Below, one piece after another: positions 41,308 to 49,728 of a DNA stretch of 64,000 nt (positions within the stretch are counted from its first letter, which is position 1; each line of letters starts with the position of its first letter). The DNA is from Acidobacteriota bacterium. GTDB taxonomy: Bacteria > Acidobacteriota > Terriglobia > Terriglobales > Acidobacteriaceae. The stretch is taken from positions 62,001 through 126,000 of the forward strand of contig JAJZDM010000001.1 in the NCBI GenBank assembly GCA_021806005.1, given 5' to 3'. The position numbers were made by a program, and so were the translations under genes. The notes below the pieces were generated by a model. The model ran no database searches, had not been told where the DNA came from, and worked only from the letters and a program-made list of their open reading frames with translations.

Positions 41308-41829
41308 GTGATACAGAGAAGCAAGAAGACCAAGGTCATTTATCCGGGGACGTTTGATCCACTGACCAACGGGCACCTGGATCTGATTGCGCGTGCGGCC
41401 AAGATTGTGGACGAGTTGATCGTTGCGGTGCATCGCAACTCGGAGCGCGGCGGATCGGGCAAAGGGAAGCCTTTGTTTACGTTTCTCGAGCGGGAGCAGA
41501 TGTTGCGCGAGTCCACCACGGAGATTCCCAACGTATGGGTAACCACCTTCGACGGCCTGCTGGTGGACTTTGCCAAGGCGCTGGGGGCGAAGGCTGTTTT
41601 GCGCGGTATTCGCGCGGTATCGGACTATGAGTACGAGTTGCAGATGGCGATGATGAACCGCAAGCTTGATCCCGAGATCGAGACCCTGTTCATGATCCCG
41701 GGCGAGCGCTACACCTATGTCAGCTCCCGTCTGGTGAAGGGTGTCTTTGAGTTGGGCGGGGATGTGAGCAGCATGGTGCCACCCAACGTCATCCAGCGGC
41801 TGAAACGCAAGGCGCTTGGAAAGCCCTGA
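41308..41829 (+). CDS. coaD: Phosphopantetheine adenylyltransferase
   Basis: VIYPGTFDPLTNGHLDLIARAAKIVDELIVAV; YTYVSSRLVKGVFELGGDV; GTG start. Confidence 0.95.
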   Translation: MIQRSKKTKVIYPGTFDPLTNGHLDLIARAAKIVDELIVAVHRNSERGGSGKGKPLFTFLEREQMLRESTTEIPNVWVTTFDGLLVDFAKALGAKAVLRGIRAVSDYEYELQMAMMNRKLDPEIETLFMIPGERYTYVSSRLVKGVFELGGDVSSMVPPNVIQRLKRKALGKP

Positions 41830-42080
41830 GCCGCAGGAGGCCGGAAGCCGGCTCTGGAGTAGGGGCGCAAGGCAGGGAAGGACCGGTGACGGGTGAACGC
41901 GGAGGGGTGTTGCGGTGGGCAGTGGCGGAGCGGGGAGGCCTGGGGTGTCGGATTGCTTTGGTGGAGCGGGCGGTGTCCGGCGAGCCGGGAGGGGCATTCG
42001 ATCAGGATTCGGCCGGATTGGCCCTATTCTCCACCCAAAGTACTCTTTTCCTTCACAACAAAATCTGAAAGACTTGAAGT

Positions 42081-43286
42081 ATGACAACCGCAATCGCTAC
42101 AAAGGTTCTGACCGATCGCATCAATCGCATTGAAGTCTCCGCCACCATGGCCATCACCGCCGAGGCGCTCAAGCTCAAGGCGCAGGGGATCGATATGGCG
42201 GACTTTGGCGCTGGAGAGCCCCACTTTCCCACGCCGCAGCACATTAAAGCGGCAGCCATTCAGGCTATTGAGCAGAACTTTACCCGTTACACCGCGGTCG
42301 CCGGGACGCCCGAGGTGCGAAAGGCGATCATTGACCGCCATGCGGCGGACTTCGGCAGCAACTACTCGGTGGAGGAGTGTGTTTTTACGACGGGTGGAAA
42401 GCTGGCGTTGTTCAATGCGATCCAGGTGCTGGTGGATCATGGCGATGAGGTGATTCTGCCGGTTCCTTACTGGGTGAGCTTCAAGGACATCATCGAGTAC
42501 GCCGGGGGCAAGGTTGTTTATGTCCAGAGCGACGAGCAGCAGAACTTCCGCATCACGGCAAAGATGATTGAGCAGGCGATTACGCCCCGCACCAAAGCCA
42601 TCGTCCTGAATACGCCGTCGAATCCCTCGGGAGCGGTGGTGAGCCCGGAGGATCTGGAGGCGATCGTCCACCTCGCCCATCAGCGGGGCATCTATCTACT
42701 GCTGGACGAGTGCTATGTGTATCTGAACTACACTGGAAAGATCGTCAGCGGAGCCTCCTGGACCGAGTGCAAGGAGCATGTAGTGGTACTGGGATCGCTC
42801 TCCAAGACCTATGCGATGACGGGCTGGCGCGCCGGCTTTGCGCTGGGCCCCAAGCAGGTGATCGGAGCGATGAGCAAGCTGCAGTCTCAGAGTACCTCGA
42901 ATGCGGCCAGCATGGTGCAGCGGGCGTCCATTGCGGCGTTGACCGGCTCGCAGGAGTGCGTGGCCGAGATGCGTGCCGATTACATCAGGCTGCGCGACCG
43001 CATCCTGAAAGGCCTGCGAGCTATTCCGGGGGTGCAGTGCACGGAGCCCGAGGGAGCATTTTATGTCTACCCGAATGTGAGCGCGTTTCTGGGCAAGGGC
43101 GGCATCCAGTCTGCCTCTGACCTGGCGGCGAAGCTGCTGAAGGACGCGCATGTTGTGGTGGTGCCAGGTGAGGCATTTGGTACCACGGAGCATATTCGAC
43201 TCTGCTACGCGGTCTCTGGCGAGGTGATCGACAAGGGTGTCGAGCGGCTGCGGGAGTATCTCTCCAATCTTTCGAAGCAAGGCTAA
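42081..43286 (+). CDS. aspC: Aspartate aminotransferase (class I PLP aminotransferase)
   Basis: IDMADFGAGEPHFPTPQHIKAAA; SLSKTYAMTGWRAGFALG PLP-lysine motif. Confidence 0.93.
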   Translation: MTTAIATKVLTDRINRIEVSATMAITAEALKLKAQGIDMADFGAGEPHFPTPQHIKAAAIQAIEQNFTRYTAVAGTPEVRKAIIDRHAADFGSNYSVEECVFTTGGKLALFNAIQVLVDHGDEVILPVPYWVSFKDIIEYAGGKVVYVQSDEQQNFRITAKMIEQAITPRTKAIVLNTPSNPSGAVVSPEDLEAIVHLAHQRGIYLLLDECYVYLNYTGKIVSGASWTECKEHVVVLGSLSKTYAMTGWRAGFALGPKQVIGAMSKLQSQSTSNAASMVQRASIAALTGSQECVAEMRADYIRLRDRILKGLRAIPGVQCTEPEGAFYVYPNVSAFLGKGGIQSASDLAAKLLKDAHVVVVPGEAFGTTEHIRLCYAVSGEVIDKGVERLREYLSNLSKQG

Positions 43287-43300
43287 GGATCATTTGCGGA

Positions 43301-43332
43301 GGCCGTCCGGTTGGGTGTGAAGCCGGACGGCC
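43301..43332 (+). terminator. Hairpin downstream of aspC
   Basis: GGCCGTCCGG-12 nt-CCGGACGGCC, perfect 10-bp inverted repeat; weak U-tract (TTGG). Confidence 0.6.
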
Positions 43333-43355
43333 TTGGCCATTACTGATGGAGGCGC

Positions 43356-44504
43356 ATGTCTTCAGGAACAACGAAGAACCACCATCCCTTTGCCGCGGTG
43401 GTGCTGGCCGGCGGGAGTGGAACCAGGTTCTGGCCACGCAGCCGCAGGACCCGGGCCAAGCAGGTGCTACAACTGGATGGTGAGCGGAGCATGATCCAGC
43501 AGACGGTTGCTCGTCTGGAAGACGTCATGACGGACGATTCGGTGTGGGTGATCACCAACGATCTTCTCTGCGGCACCATCGAAGAACAGCTCCCGGAGAT
43601 TCCTCGCGAGCGCATCCTGTGTGAGCCGGAGGCGCGCAACACGGCTCCGGCGTGTGCGCTGGCAGCGTTTCTGCTGGAGCGGGAGGATCCGCAGACGGTC
43701 ATCGGGATCTTTCCGTCCGACCATACGATCGGAGATGTAGCCCGCTTTCACATGATTCTGCGAGCCGCCATCAAACTGGCGTCCTCCGGCGCGAAGATGG
43801 TGGTGCTGGGCGTTCCGCCCACCCGCGATGAGACCGGCTACGGGTATATCGAACTGGGCGCGGCGGTAACCCCCACGACGGTGGGTGGCGAGGCGATCCC
43901 GGTGCGGCGGGTACGGCGCTTCACAGAGAAGCCCGATCGGGCGCGAGCCAGGGCCTTTCTTCGCTCCGGCAACTACGCATGGAACAGCGGCATGTTTTTG
44001 TGGAGTGCGAAGACGCTGGCCGATGCCATCCGCGAACATGCCGCGGAGATGGCGCCTCTACTGGAGAAGATCGCCGCGGCGTGGAGGACTCCGGAGTTTG
44101 AGCAGGTATACCGGGAGTTGTATCCGCAGTGCGAGTCGATCTCAATTGATTATGCGGTGATGGAGCCGCGCTCGGCCAAGGGTGAGGTTGCCTCTGATCT
44201 GTACTGCCTGCCGGCGGACTTTGCCTGGAACGACCTGGGTAGCTGGGCGGCGCTGCACGAGTTTCTGGCCGAGAATCACGAGTGCCAGAACCAGAATGTG
44301 ATTGAATCCGGGAGCAAGGTGCAGATTGACTCCTCCGGTTGTTACGTCTTTGCGCCCGGAAAGACGGTGGCGCTGGTTGGGGTGAAGGACATTGTGGCTG
44401 TAGAGACTGACGATGCGCTGTTGATCACCACTCGCGAGGGCTCGCAGGACGTAGGCAAAGTGGTGAAGGAGCTCAAGAGCCTGGGCAGGACGGACCTGAT
44501 TTGA
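43356..44504 (+). CDS. manC: Mannose-1-phosphate guanylyltransferase
   Basis: AVVLAGGSGTRFWPRSRRTRAKQVLQL; EPEARNTAPACALAAF; RFTEKPDRARARAFL. Confidence 0.93.
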   Translation: MSSGTTKNHHPFAAVVLAGGSGTRFWPRSRRTRAKQVLQLDGERSMIQQTVARLEDVMTDDSVWVITNDLLCGTIEEQLPEIPRERILCEPEARNTAPACALAAFLLEREDPQTVIGIFPSDHTIGDVARFHMILRAAIKLASSGAKMVVLGVPPTRDETGYGYIELGAAVTPTTVGGEAIPVRRVRRFTEKPDRARARAFLRSGNYAWNSGMFLWSAKTLADAIREHAAEMAPLLEKIAAAWRTPEFEQVYRELYPQCESISIDYAVMEPRSAKGEVASDLYCLPADFAWNDLGSWAALHEFLAENHECQNQNVIESGSKVQIDSSGCYVFAPGKTVALVGVKDIVAVETDDALLITTREGSQDVGKVVKELKSLGRTDLI

Positions 44505-45934
44505 ACACTGTGGTGAAGTTTGGAACCGACGGATGGCGAGGCATCATCGCCGACGATTTTACCTATGAGAATGTGCGGGTGGCCGCGCGCGCGATAGCGC
44601 TGTATGTACTGAAGCACGAGCGGGCGGAGGCGGGGGTCTGCGTCGGTTATGACACGCGATTTGGCTCGCGTTCTTTTGCGCGCGTGGTGGCCGAGGTGCT
44701 TGCCGGGGCGGGGATTCCGGTGGCGCTCTCCAGCAAGGTGACGCCAACGCCGGAGCTGTCCTTCGCGGTGCGCGGTCGCAGGGCGGCGGGAGGGGTGATG
44801 ATCACCTCCAGCCACAATCCGGCAGAGTGGAACGGGGTGAAGTACAAGGCCAGCTACGGAGGCTCGGGGAGTCCGGCGATCATCGCCTCGATTGAGAGTT
44901 GTCTGCTGCAGGAGTTGCCGGCGGCGGCCACGCCGGCGCCGATCGAGGAGGTTGACTTTTCTCCGCCGTATATTGCGGCCCTGGAGACCTTTGTGGATCT
45001 GGCTGCGATCAAGCGATCCGGCTACCGCTTTCTGATCGATACGATGTATGGCGCGGGCCAGGGATATGTTGCCGGAATCTTTGCGCGGGTGGGCATACCG
45101 TGCGTGGAGTTTCGCAGCGAGCTGAACCCGGCGTTTCCGGGGATCAATCCGGAGCCCATCCTGCCCCACATCGCCGCGACCCAGAGGGCCGTGGTGGCCG
45201 AGCACTGCGATGCCGGCCTGATCACTGACGGCGACGCCGATCGGATTGGAGCGGTGGATGAGCACGGCAACGTGGTGGATGCGCACAAGATCTATGCGGT
45301 GATCCTGGAGTGGTTGCTGCGGCGCAAGCAGTGGCCGGGTGATGTGACCCGGGCCTTCAATACCACCCGGATGCTGGACCGTATCGCAGCCCGCTATGGG
45401 CGCAAGCTGCTGGAGCATGGCATCGGATTCAAGTATGTGGTGGATCTGATGCTGGAGCGTGAGATCCTGATCGGCGGCGAGGAGTCGGGTGGGGTTGGCA
45501 TCAGCCGTCACCTGCCGGAGCGCGATGGCCTGTTGAACAGCCTGCTGATCGCCAACGTGATGGCCGATGAGCAGAAGACGCTGGGGGAGCTGGTGGCAGC
45601 GCTGCAGGCGGAGTACGGCGAGCACCAGTATGGACGAATCGATATGCATATCCCGGAGGCGGTGAAGCAATCCGCGATCGCCCGCGCGGGTTCCGGGTTG
45701 AGCGAGATCGCCGGGCTGAAGGTGCTGCGCACGGAGAGGCTGGACGGCATCAAGTTCTTTCTGGAGGTTCCAGACTGCGCTGGTAAACCCAACGCCGCCG
45801 AGACCTGGCTGCTGTTGCGGGCCAGCGGTACCGAACCGCTGCTGCGCGTCTACTGCGAGAGTTGCAGTACGGAAAGCGTCGAACGGATCCTGGCGGCGGC
45901 CAGAGAGTTTGTGCTGGCGGGGGATGGTGCGTGA
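44501..45934 (+). CDS. Phosphoglucomutase/phosphomannomutase family protein
   Basis: KFGTDGWRGIIADDFTYENVR; VMITSSHNPAEWNG; DGDADRIGAVDEHG; TTG start overlapping the manC stop. Confidence 0.93.
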   Translation: MNTVVKFGTDGWRGIIADDFTYENVRVAARAIALYVLKHERAEAGVCVGYDTRFGSRSFARVVAEVLAGAGIPVALSSKVTPTPELSFAVRGRRAAGGVMITSSHNPAEWNGVKYKASYGGSGSPAIIASIESCLLQELPAAATPAPIEEVDFSPPYIAALETFVDLAAIKRSGYRFLIDTMYGAGQGYVAGIFARVGIPCVEFRSELNPAFPGINPEPILPHIAATQRAVVAEHCDAGLITDGDADRIGAVDEHGNVVDAHKIYAVILEWLLRRKQWPGDVTRAFNTTRMLDRIAARYGRKLLEHGIGFKYVVDLMLEREILIGGEESGGVGISRHLPERDGLLNSLLIANVMADEQKTLGELVAALQAEYGEHQYGRIDMHIPEAVKQSAIARAGSGLSEIAGLKVLRTERLDGIKFFLEVPDCAGKPNAAETWLLLRASGTEPLLRVYCESCSTESVERILAAAREFVLAGDGA

Positions 45935-46602
45935 GCGAGTTGCTGAGGCTGGAAGCGGCCGGAGTTCTCTTTGATATGGATGGGGTGCTGATCAGCTCCA
46001 TCGGCAGCGTGAATCGCTCCTGGAGGCTCTGGGCGGAGTACTATGGGCTCCCCGATGCTTCCACGCTGGAGGTGCCGCACGGCACCAGAGCCATTGAGAT
46101 TGTGGCCAGGCTGAAGCCCGATCTGGATCCGGCGGAGGGACTGCGCCGGATTGAGGAGATGGAGATCGAGGACGTGGCAGACATCGCGGCTCTGCCGGGC
46201 GCACGCGCCCTGCTGCAGCATCTGCCTGCCCGGCGCTGGACGATTGTCACCTCGGCGACCTTCCGCCTGATGTTGACCAGGCTGAAGGCGGCAGACATCC
46301 CGATTCCGGAGCGCATCATCAGTGCGGAGTCGGTGGAGCGGGGGAAGCCGGACCCGGAGCCGTATCGCCGTGGAGCGGAGCTGATCCAGGCATCTCCAGG
46401 CGACTGCATCGTGGTAGAAGACGCTCCCAGCGGCGTGGCTGCGGGTGTAGCCGCCGGCTGCCGCGTGCTGGGGGTGCTGGGCACCCACGACGAGGCGGAG
46501 TTGCGGGCGATGGGCGCGAGCTGGGTCGTGCGGTCGCTGGAGGATGTTCGCTCGGTTGCCAGCGCGAAGGGCGTGGCCCTGGATATCCTTTTGCAGAGCT
46601 GA
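45931..46602 (+). CDS. HAD-family sugar phosphatase
   Basis: GTG start overlapping the upstream TGA; GVLFDMDGVLISS; GKPDPEPYRRGAELI; VVEDAPSGVAAGVAAG. Confidence 0.9.
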   Translation: MSELLRLEAAGVLFDMDGVLISSIGSVNRSWRLWAEYYGLPDASTLEVPHGTRAIEIVARLKPDLDPAEGLRRIEEMEIEDVADIAALPGARALLQHLPARRWTIVTSATFRLMLTRLKAADIPIPERIISAESVERGKPDPEPYRRGAELIQASPGDCIVVEDAPSGVAAGVAAGCRVLGVLGTHDEAELRAMGASWVVRSLEDVRSVASAKGVALDILLQS

Positions 46603-46692
46603 CGGCCGGCCAAACAGGATGCACGGCTGTTAGCGATCCCCGGCGGTGCTCAAGGCGCACGTGTCAAGGGGGGAGACCGCGGACAGGCGGGT

Positions 46693-46808
46693 TAAAGCAT
46701 TTTCAGTGTTGACGGGTATCCCGAAGATGGCTTGCGGTGGCGTTTTCATTTTTGGGAAAACGCCCAAAAGGTCGAAGCATTCGGCGCACCTACACTGAAA
46801 ATTCTTTA
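46693..46808. repeat. Structured intergenic repeat, copy B (116 nt)
   Basis: TAAAGCATTTTCAGTGT ... ACACTGAAAATTCTTTA closing inverted repeat (16/17); internal CGGG-tat-CCCG, GGCGTTTTC/GAAAACGCC or TTTTGGG/CCCAAAA, and CGAA-gca-TTCG hairpins; homologous to 36412-36525. Confidence 0.75.
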
Positions 46809-46854
46809 GGCAAACCAAGGCAGACAACTCAGTCGCTTCACCGGCGGCCTGGCG

Positions 46855-47607
46855 TCAGAATCTGCCGGTGTTGCGTTCGAGGAGAATCTTCTCGACACGC
46901 CGGAGGTCATCTTCCGTATCCACGCCGATCGTGTTGTGCTCGGTTTCGGCGACGTAGATGTCGATGCCGTTCTCGAGGAGACGCAGTTGCTCGAGCCGCT
47001 CGGAGATCTCCAGTTGGCTGGGGTGGAGAGAGGCAAAGCGCTCCAGCGCCGCCTTGCGATAGGCGTAGAGTCCCAGGTGCTTCCAGTAGGTCGCGCTGCC
47101 GGATCCGTCGCGATCGAAGGGGATGGAGGCGCGCGAGAAGTAGAGCGCCCGCCCGTCCAGCGCGGTGACCACCTTGACCGTATTGGGATTGGCGACCTCG
47201 CCGGCAGGGCAGCGTACCTTCGGGGTGGTCACCTGCACGTGCGGGGCAGAAAACGGCGCCAGAATCGCCTGGATGTGGCTGGGTAGCAGCAGCGGCTCGT
47301 CCCCCTGGATGTTGACGTAGATATCGGCATCCACCAGACGGGAGACCGCATGCAGGCGGTCGGTGCCGCTGGGGAGGTCCGGCGAGGTCATCAGACAGCT
47401 CCAGCCTCGCTGCGAGCACTCCTGGTGCACCTCCAGGGAGTCCGTTGCGACGATAACCTGATCCAGCGCGGCGCATTGCTGCGCGGCGCGATAGACCCAG
47501 GCGAGCATGGGTTCGCCAGCCATGAGGCGCAGAACCTTGCCGGGAAGACGTGTGGAGGCCAGGCGTGCCGGAATGACGCCTACGATGCGGGGATAGCTGG
47601 AGCTCAT
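46855..47607 (-). CDS. kdsB: 3-deoxy-manno-octulosonate cytidylyltransferase
   Basis: VGVIPARLASTRLPGKVLRLMAGEPMLAWVY; VNIQGDEPLL; LGLYAYRKAALERFA. Confidence 0.95.
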   Translation of the reverse strand: MSSSYPRIVGVIPARLASTRLPGKVLRLMAGEPMLAWVYRAAQQCAALDQVIVATDSLEVHQECSQRGWSCLMTSPDLPSGTDRLHAVSRLVDADIYVNIQGDEPLLLPSHIQAILAPFSAPHVQVTTPKVRCPAGEVANPNTVKVVTALDGRALYFSRASIPFDRDGSGSATYWKHLGLYAYRKAALERFASLHPSQLEISERLEQLRLLENGIDIYVAETEHNTIGVDTEDDLRRVEKILLERNTGRF

Positions 47608-47957
47608 GGACCAACTTTCAGATCGGCTTTCTTTTTAAGATAGCTCCGGATCGCCATGGCGACCACCACCACCAGCACCAGGCTCAGAAGGAAGGCGAGA
47701 GCGTAGAGGATGTACAGGATCCAGGGAAGGTAGCACTGCCAGTTGGCGCCATCGGCGCTGCAGGGCGGAATGGTGAAGAGGGCGAGTCCGAGAGTGGAGC
47801 TCTGCAGATAACGTGCGCCTGGCGCGACCCGCCTTGTAGTGCCATCCGTGACCTGGTCGGCAGCTCGAGCCGGGTGTAGCGGAGAGAGCGGTCGTTGGCC
47901 GATCTCGGTAATTGTCTGATTGCGGGCGGTGATGGAAAAGAAGATGTTCTGGATCAC
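47604..47957 (-). CDS. Small hypothetical membrane protein upstream of kdsB
   Basis: 117-aa ORF overlapping the kdsB start; one strong C-terminal TM helix (WILYILYALAFLLSLVLVVVVAMAIRSYLKKK). Confidence 0.45.
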   Translation of the reverse strand: MIQNIFFSITARNQTITEIGQRPLSPLHPARAADQVTDGTTRRVAPGARYLQSSTLGLALFTIPPCSADGANWQCYLPWILYILYALAFLLSLVLVVVVAMAIRSYLKKKADLKVGP

Positions 47958-48047
47958 GTTTGACCTGTGCAGTGCGGAAACTTATGATGAAAGAGCGACT
48001 GGCGTCGCGGCTGGGTATCACCCTCCGCTGGATGCAGTCTTCCTGGC

Positions 48048-48124
48048 GGCGGTGTAGCTCAGATGGTTAGAGCGACGGACTCATAACCCGTAGGTCAGTG
48101 GTTCGATTCCACTCACCGCCACCA
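48048..48124 (+). tRNA. tRNA-Met (anticodon CAU), elongator-like, CCA encoded
   Basis: GGCGGTGTAGCTCAGATGGTTAGAGCGACGGACTCATAACCCGTAGGTCAGTGGTTCGATTCCACTCACCGCCACCA folds as a complete cloverleaf. Confidence 0.95.
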
Positions 48125-48309
48125 TTCTTCCTGCGGCGCCGGGCTGTGGGGCGGGGTTCGATGAAACCTGAGTTCGCATTGCAACATCAACGGCTCGCAA
48201 CTTCTTCAGTAGAGAGTATCATTCGGCTATCAGGTTGCGTCTAAACTGTAGCAAGTTCGTTTGTTGCTGCTCTTATCTTTCAAGCGATTCCGGAGTTCGT
48301 CACCGCATT

Positions 48310-49578
48310 ATGCCCAAGAGCCTCAAGATCTCCCTGCTGGCCGTCTCGGTAGCCCTCATCCTTTGCATCTTCGCCGGAGTCAACGCGCGCAGTGTCGCCG
48401 CGGCCGGCGATCCGGCGCCGCAGGACGCCTACCAGCAGATCAACGTCTATGGTGAGGTGCTGCAGCACATCCAGTCCGATTACGTGGAGGTGCCCAATAT
48501 CCCCAAAGTGACGAACGGCGCCCTGCGTGGCCTGCTGGAGAGTCTGGATGCGGACTCCAGTTATCTGACTCCGGCAGACTACAAGGCGTATCAGGCGGAT
48601 CAGGGCGGTAAGGCGCAGGTGGGGATCAACGTCTCCAAGCGTTACGGCTATGCAATTGTGGTCTCGGTTGTTCCGGGTTCGCCGGCAGACAAGGCTGGCC
48701 TGGGTGACGGTGACATCATCGAGGCGATCGGCAATGAAGATACCGGTAATCTCTCCCTGGCGATGATCCGCCTGATGCTGGAGGGCGCTCCCGGGAGCCA
48801 GTTGCAGTTGGCAGTAGTCGGTCATCGCAGTACCTCTTCCACGCCGCAGAAGTTGACGCTGACTCGTGTGCTGGTAGCGGAACCCCCTGTTGCAACATCG
48901 GCTTACGATGATAACTCGATCCTCTATCTGAAGCCGATCATCATCGACCACCAGCATGTGCAGGAGGTGGAGTCGCGTTTGAAGGCGATGAAGAAGAACG
49001 GCAACACCCGGATTCTTCTGGACCTGCGCGACGTCTCTGCAGGCGAGATGGCCGAGGCTGTGCGCATGGCCAACTTTTTTATCGGCACCGGGACCCTGGC
49101 CAGCCTGAAGGGCCAGAAGTATCCAGAGCAGATCTTCAGCGCGGAACCCTCGAAGGCGATCAACATCAGCGCGCCCATGGTGGTGCTGGTGAACCAGGGA
49201 ACCGCGGGTCCGGCGGAGTTGATCGCCGGCGCCTTGCAGGATGACGGACGCGCCCAGTTGGTGGGGGAGCGGACCTTTGGCGAGGGATCATTGCAGAAGA
49301 CCTTTGTTCTGCCGGATGGAGGCGCGGTGATTCTCTCCATCGCCAAGTATGCTTCTCCGTCCGGAAAGCAGTTCGAGGACGCGGCTGTGACGCCCGGGAC
49401 GGTGGTGGCTGCGAACAGCGACTTGCTGGATGAGATGGAGTTGGATCAGTCCGGCAGTGCCGCCCCGGCCAGCAACGCCGCACCGAGCGGGAGTGGCGGC
49501 GCCAGGCAGAAGACGCCACCGCCAACCGACGATCAACTGAAGAAGGCTCTGGAGTTGCTTAAGGCCAAGGCTGCCTGA
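48310..49578 (+). CDS. S41-family C-terminal processing peptidase with PDZ domain
   Basis: Signal anchor; IVVSVVPGSPADKAGLGDGDIIEAI (PDZ); VVLVNQGTAGPAELIAGALQDDGRAQLVGERTFGEGSLQ. Confidence 0.85.
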   Translation: MPKSLKISLLAVSVALILCIFAGVNARSVAAAGDPAPQDAYQQINVYGEVLQHIQSDYVEVPNIPKVTNGALRGLLESLDADSSYLTPADYKAYQADQGGKAQVGINVSKRYGYAIVVSVVPGSPADKAGLGDGDIIEAIGNEDTGNLSLAMIRLMLEGAPGSQLQLAVVGHRSTSSTPQKLTLTRVLVAEPPVATSAYDDNSILYLKPIIIDHQHVQEVESRLKAMKKNGNTRILLDLRDVSAGEMAEAVRMANFFIGTGTLASLKGQKYPEQIFSAEPSKAINISAPMVVLVNQGTAGPAELIAGALQDDGRAQLVGERTFGEGSLQKTFVLPDGGAVILSIAKYASPSGKQFEDAAVTPGTVVAANSDLLDEMELDQSGSAAPASNAAPSGSGGARQKTPPPTDDQLKKALELLKAKAA

Positions 49579-49637
49579 ACCAATTCCGGCTGCGATCCAT
49601 TGGAGGATCCCGGATGTTGTCCAGGGGATGGACGAGC

Positions 49638-49675
49638 GATGAAGCCAGCAGATGCCGGTGATCGCTGGCTTCATC
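49638..49675. terminator. Strong hairpin between the S41 peptidase and PBP genes
   Basis: GATGAAGCCAGC-14 nt-GCTGGCTTCATC, perfect 12-bp inverted repeat, nested within gcgatcca (49592) / tggatcgc (49684). Confidence 0.5.
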
Positions 49676-49728
49676 AGGCACCGTGGATCGCTTGGCTGGA
49701 GAGACCATAGGAAACTTCTCAAATTGGA

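Noticed and set aside
44342-45670. 442-aa minus-strand ORF opposite manC/phosphomannomutase
   Set aside because: Low-complexity His/Arg-rich shadow ORF; the plus-strand genes carry catalytic motifs.
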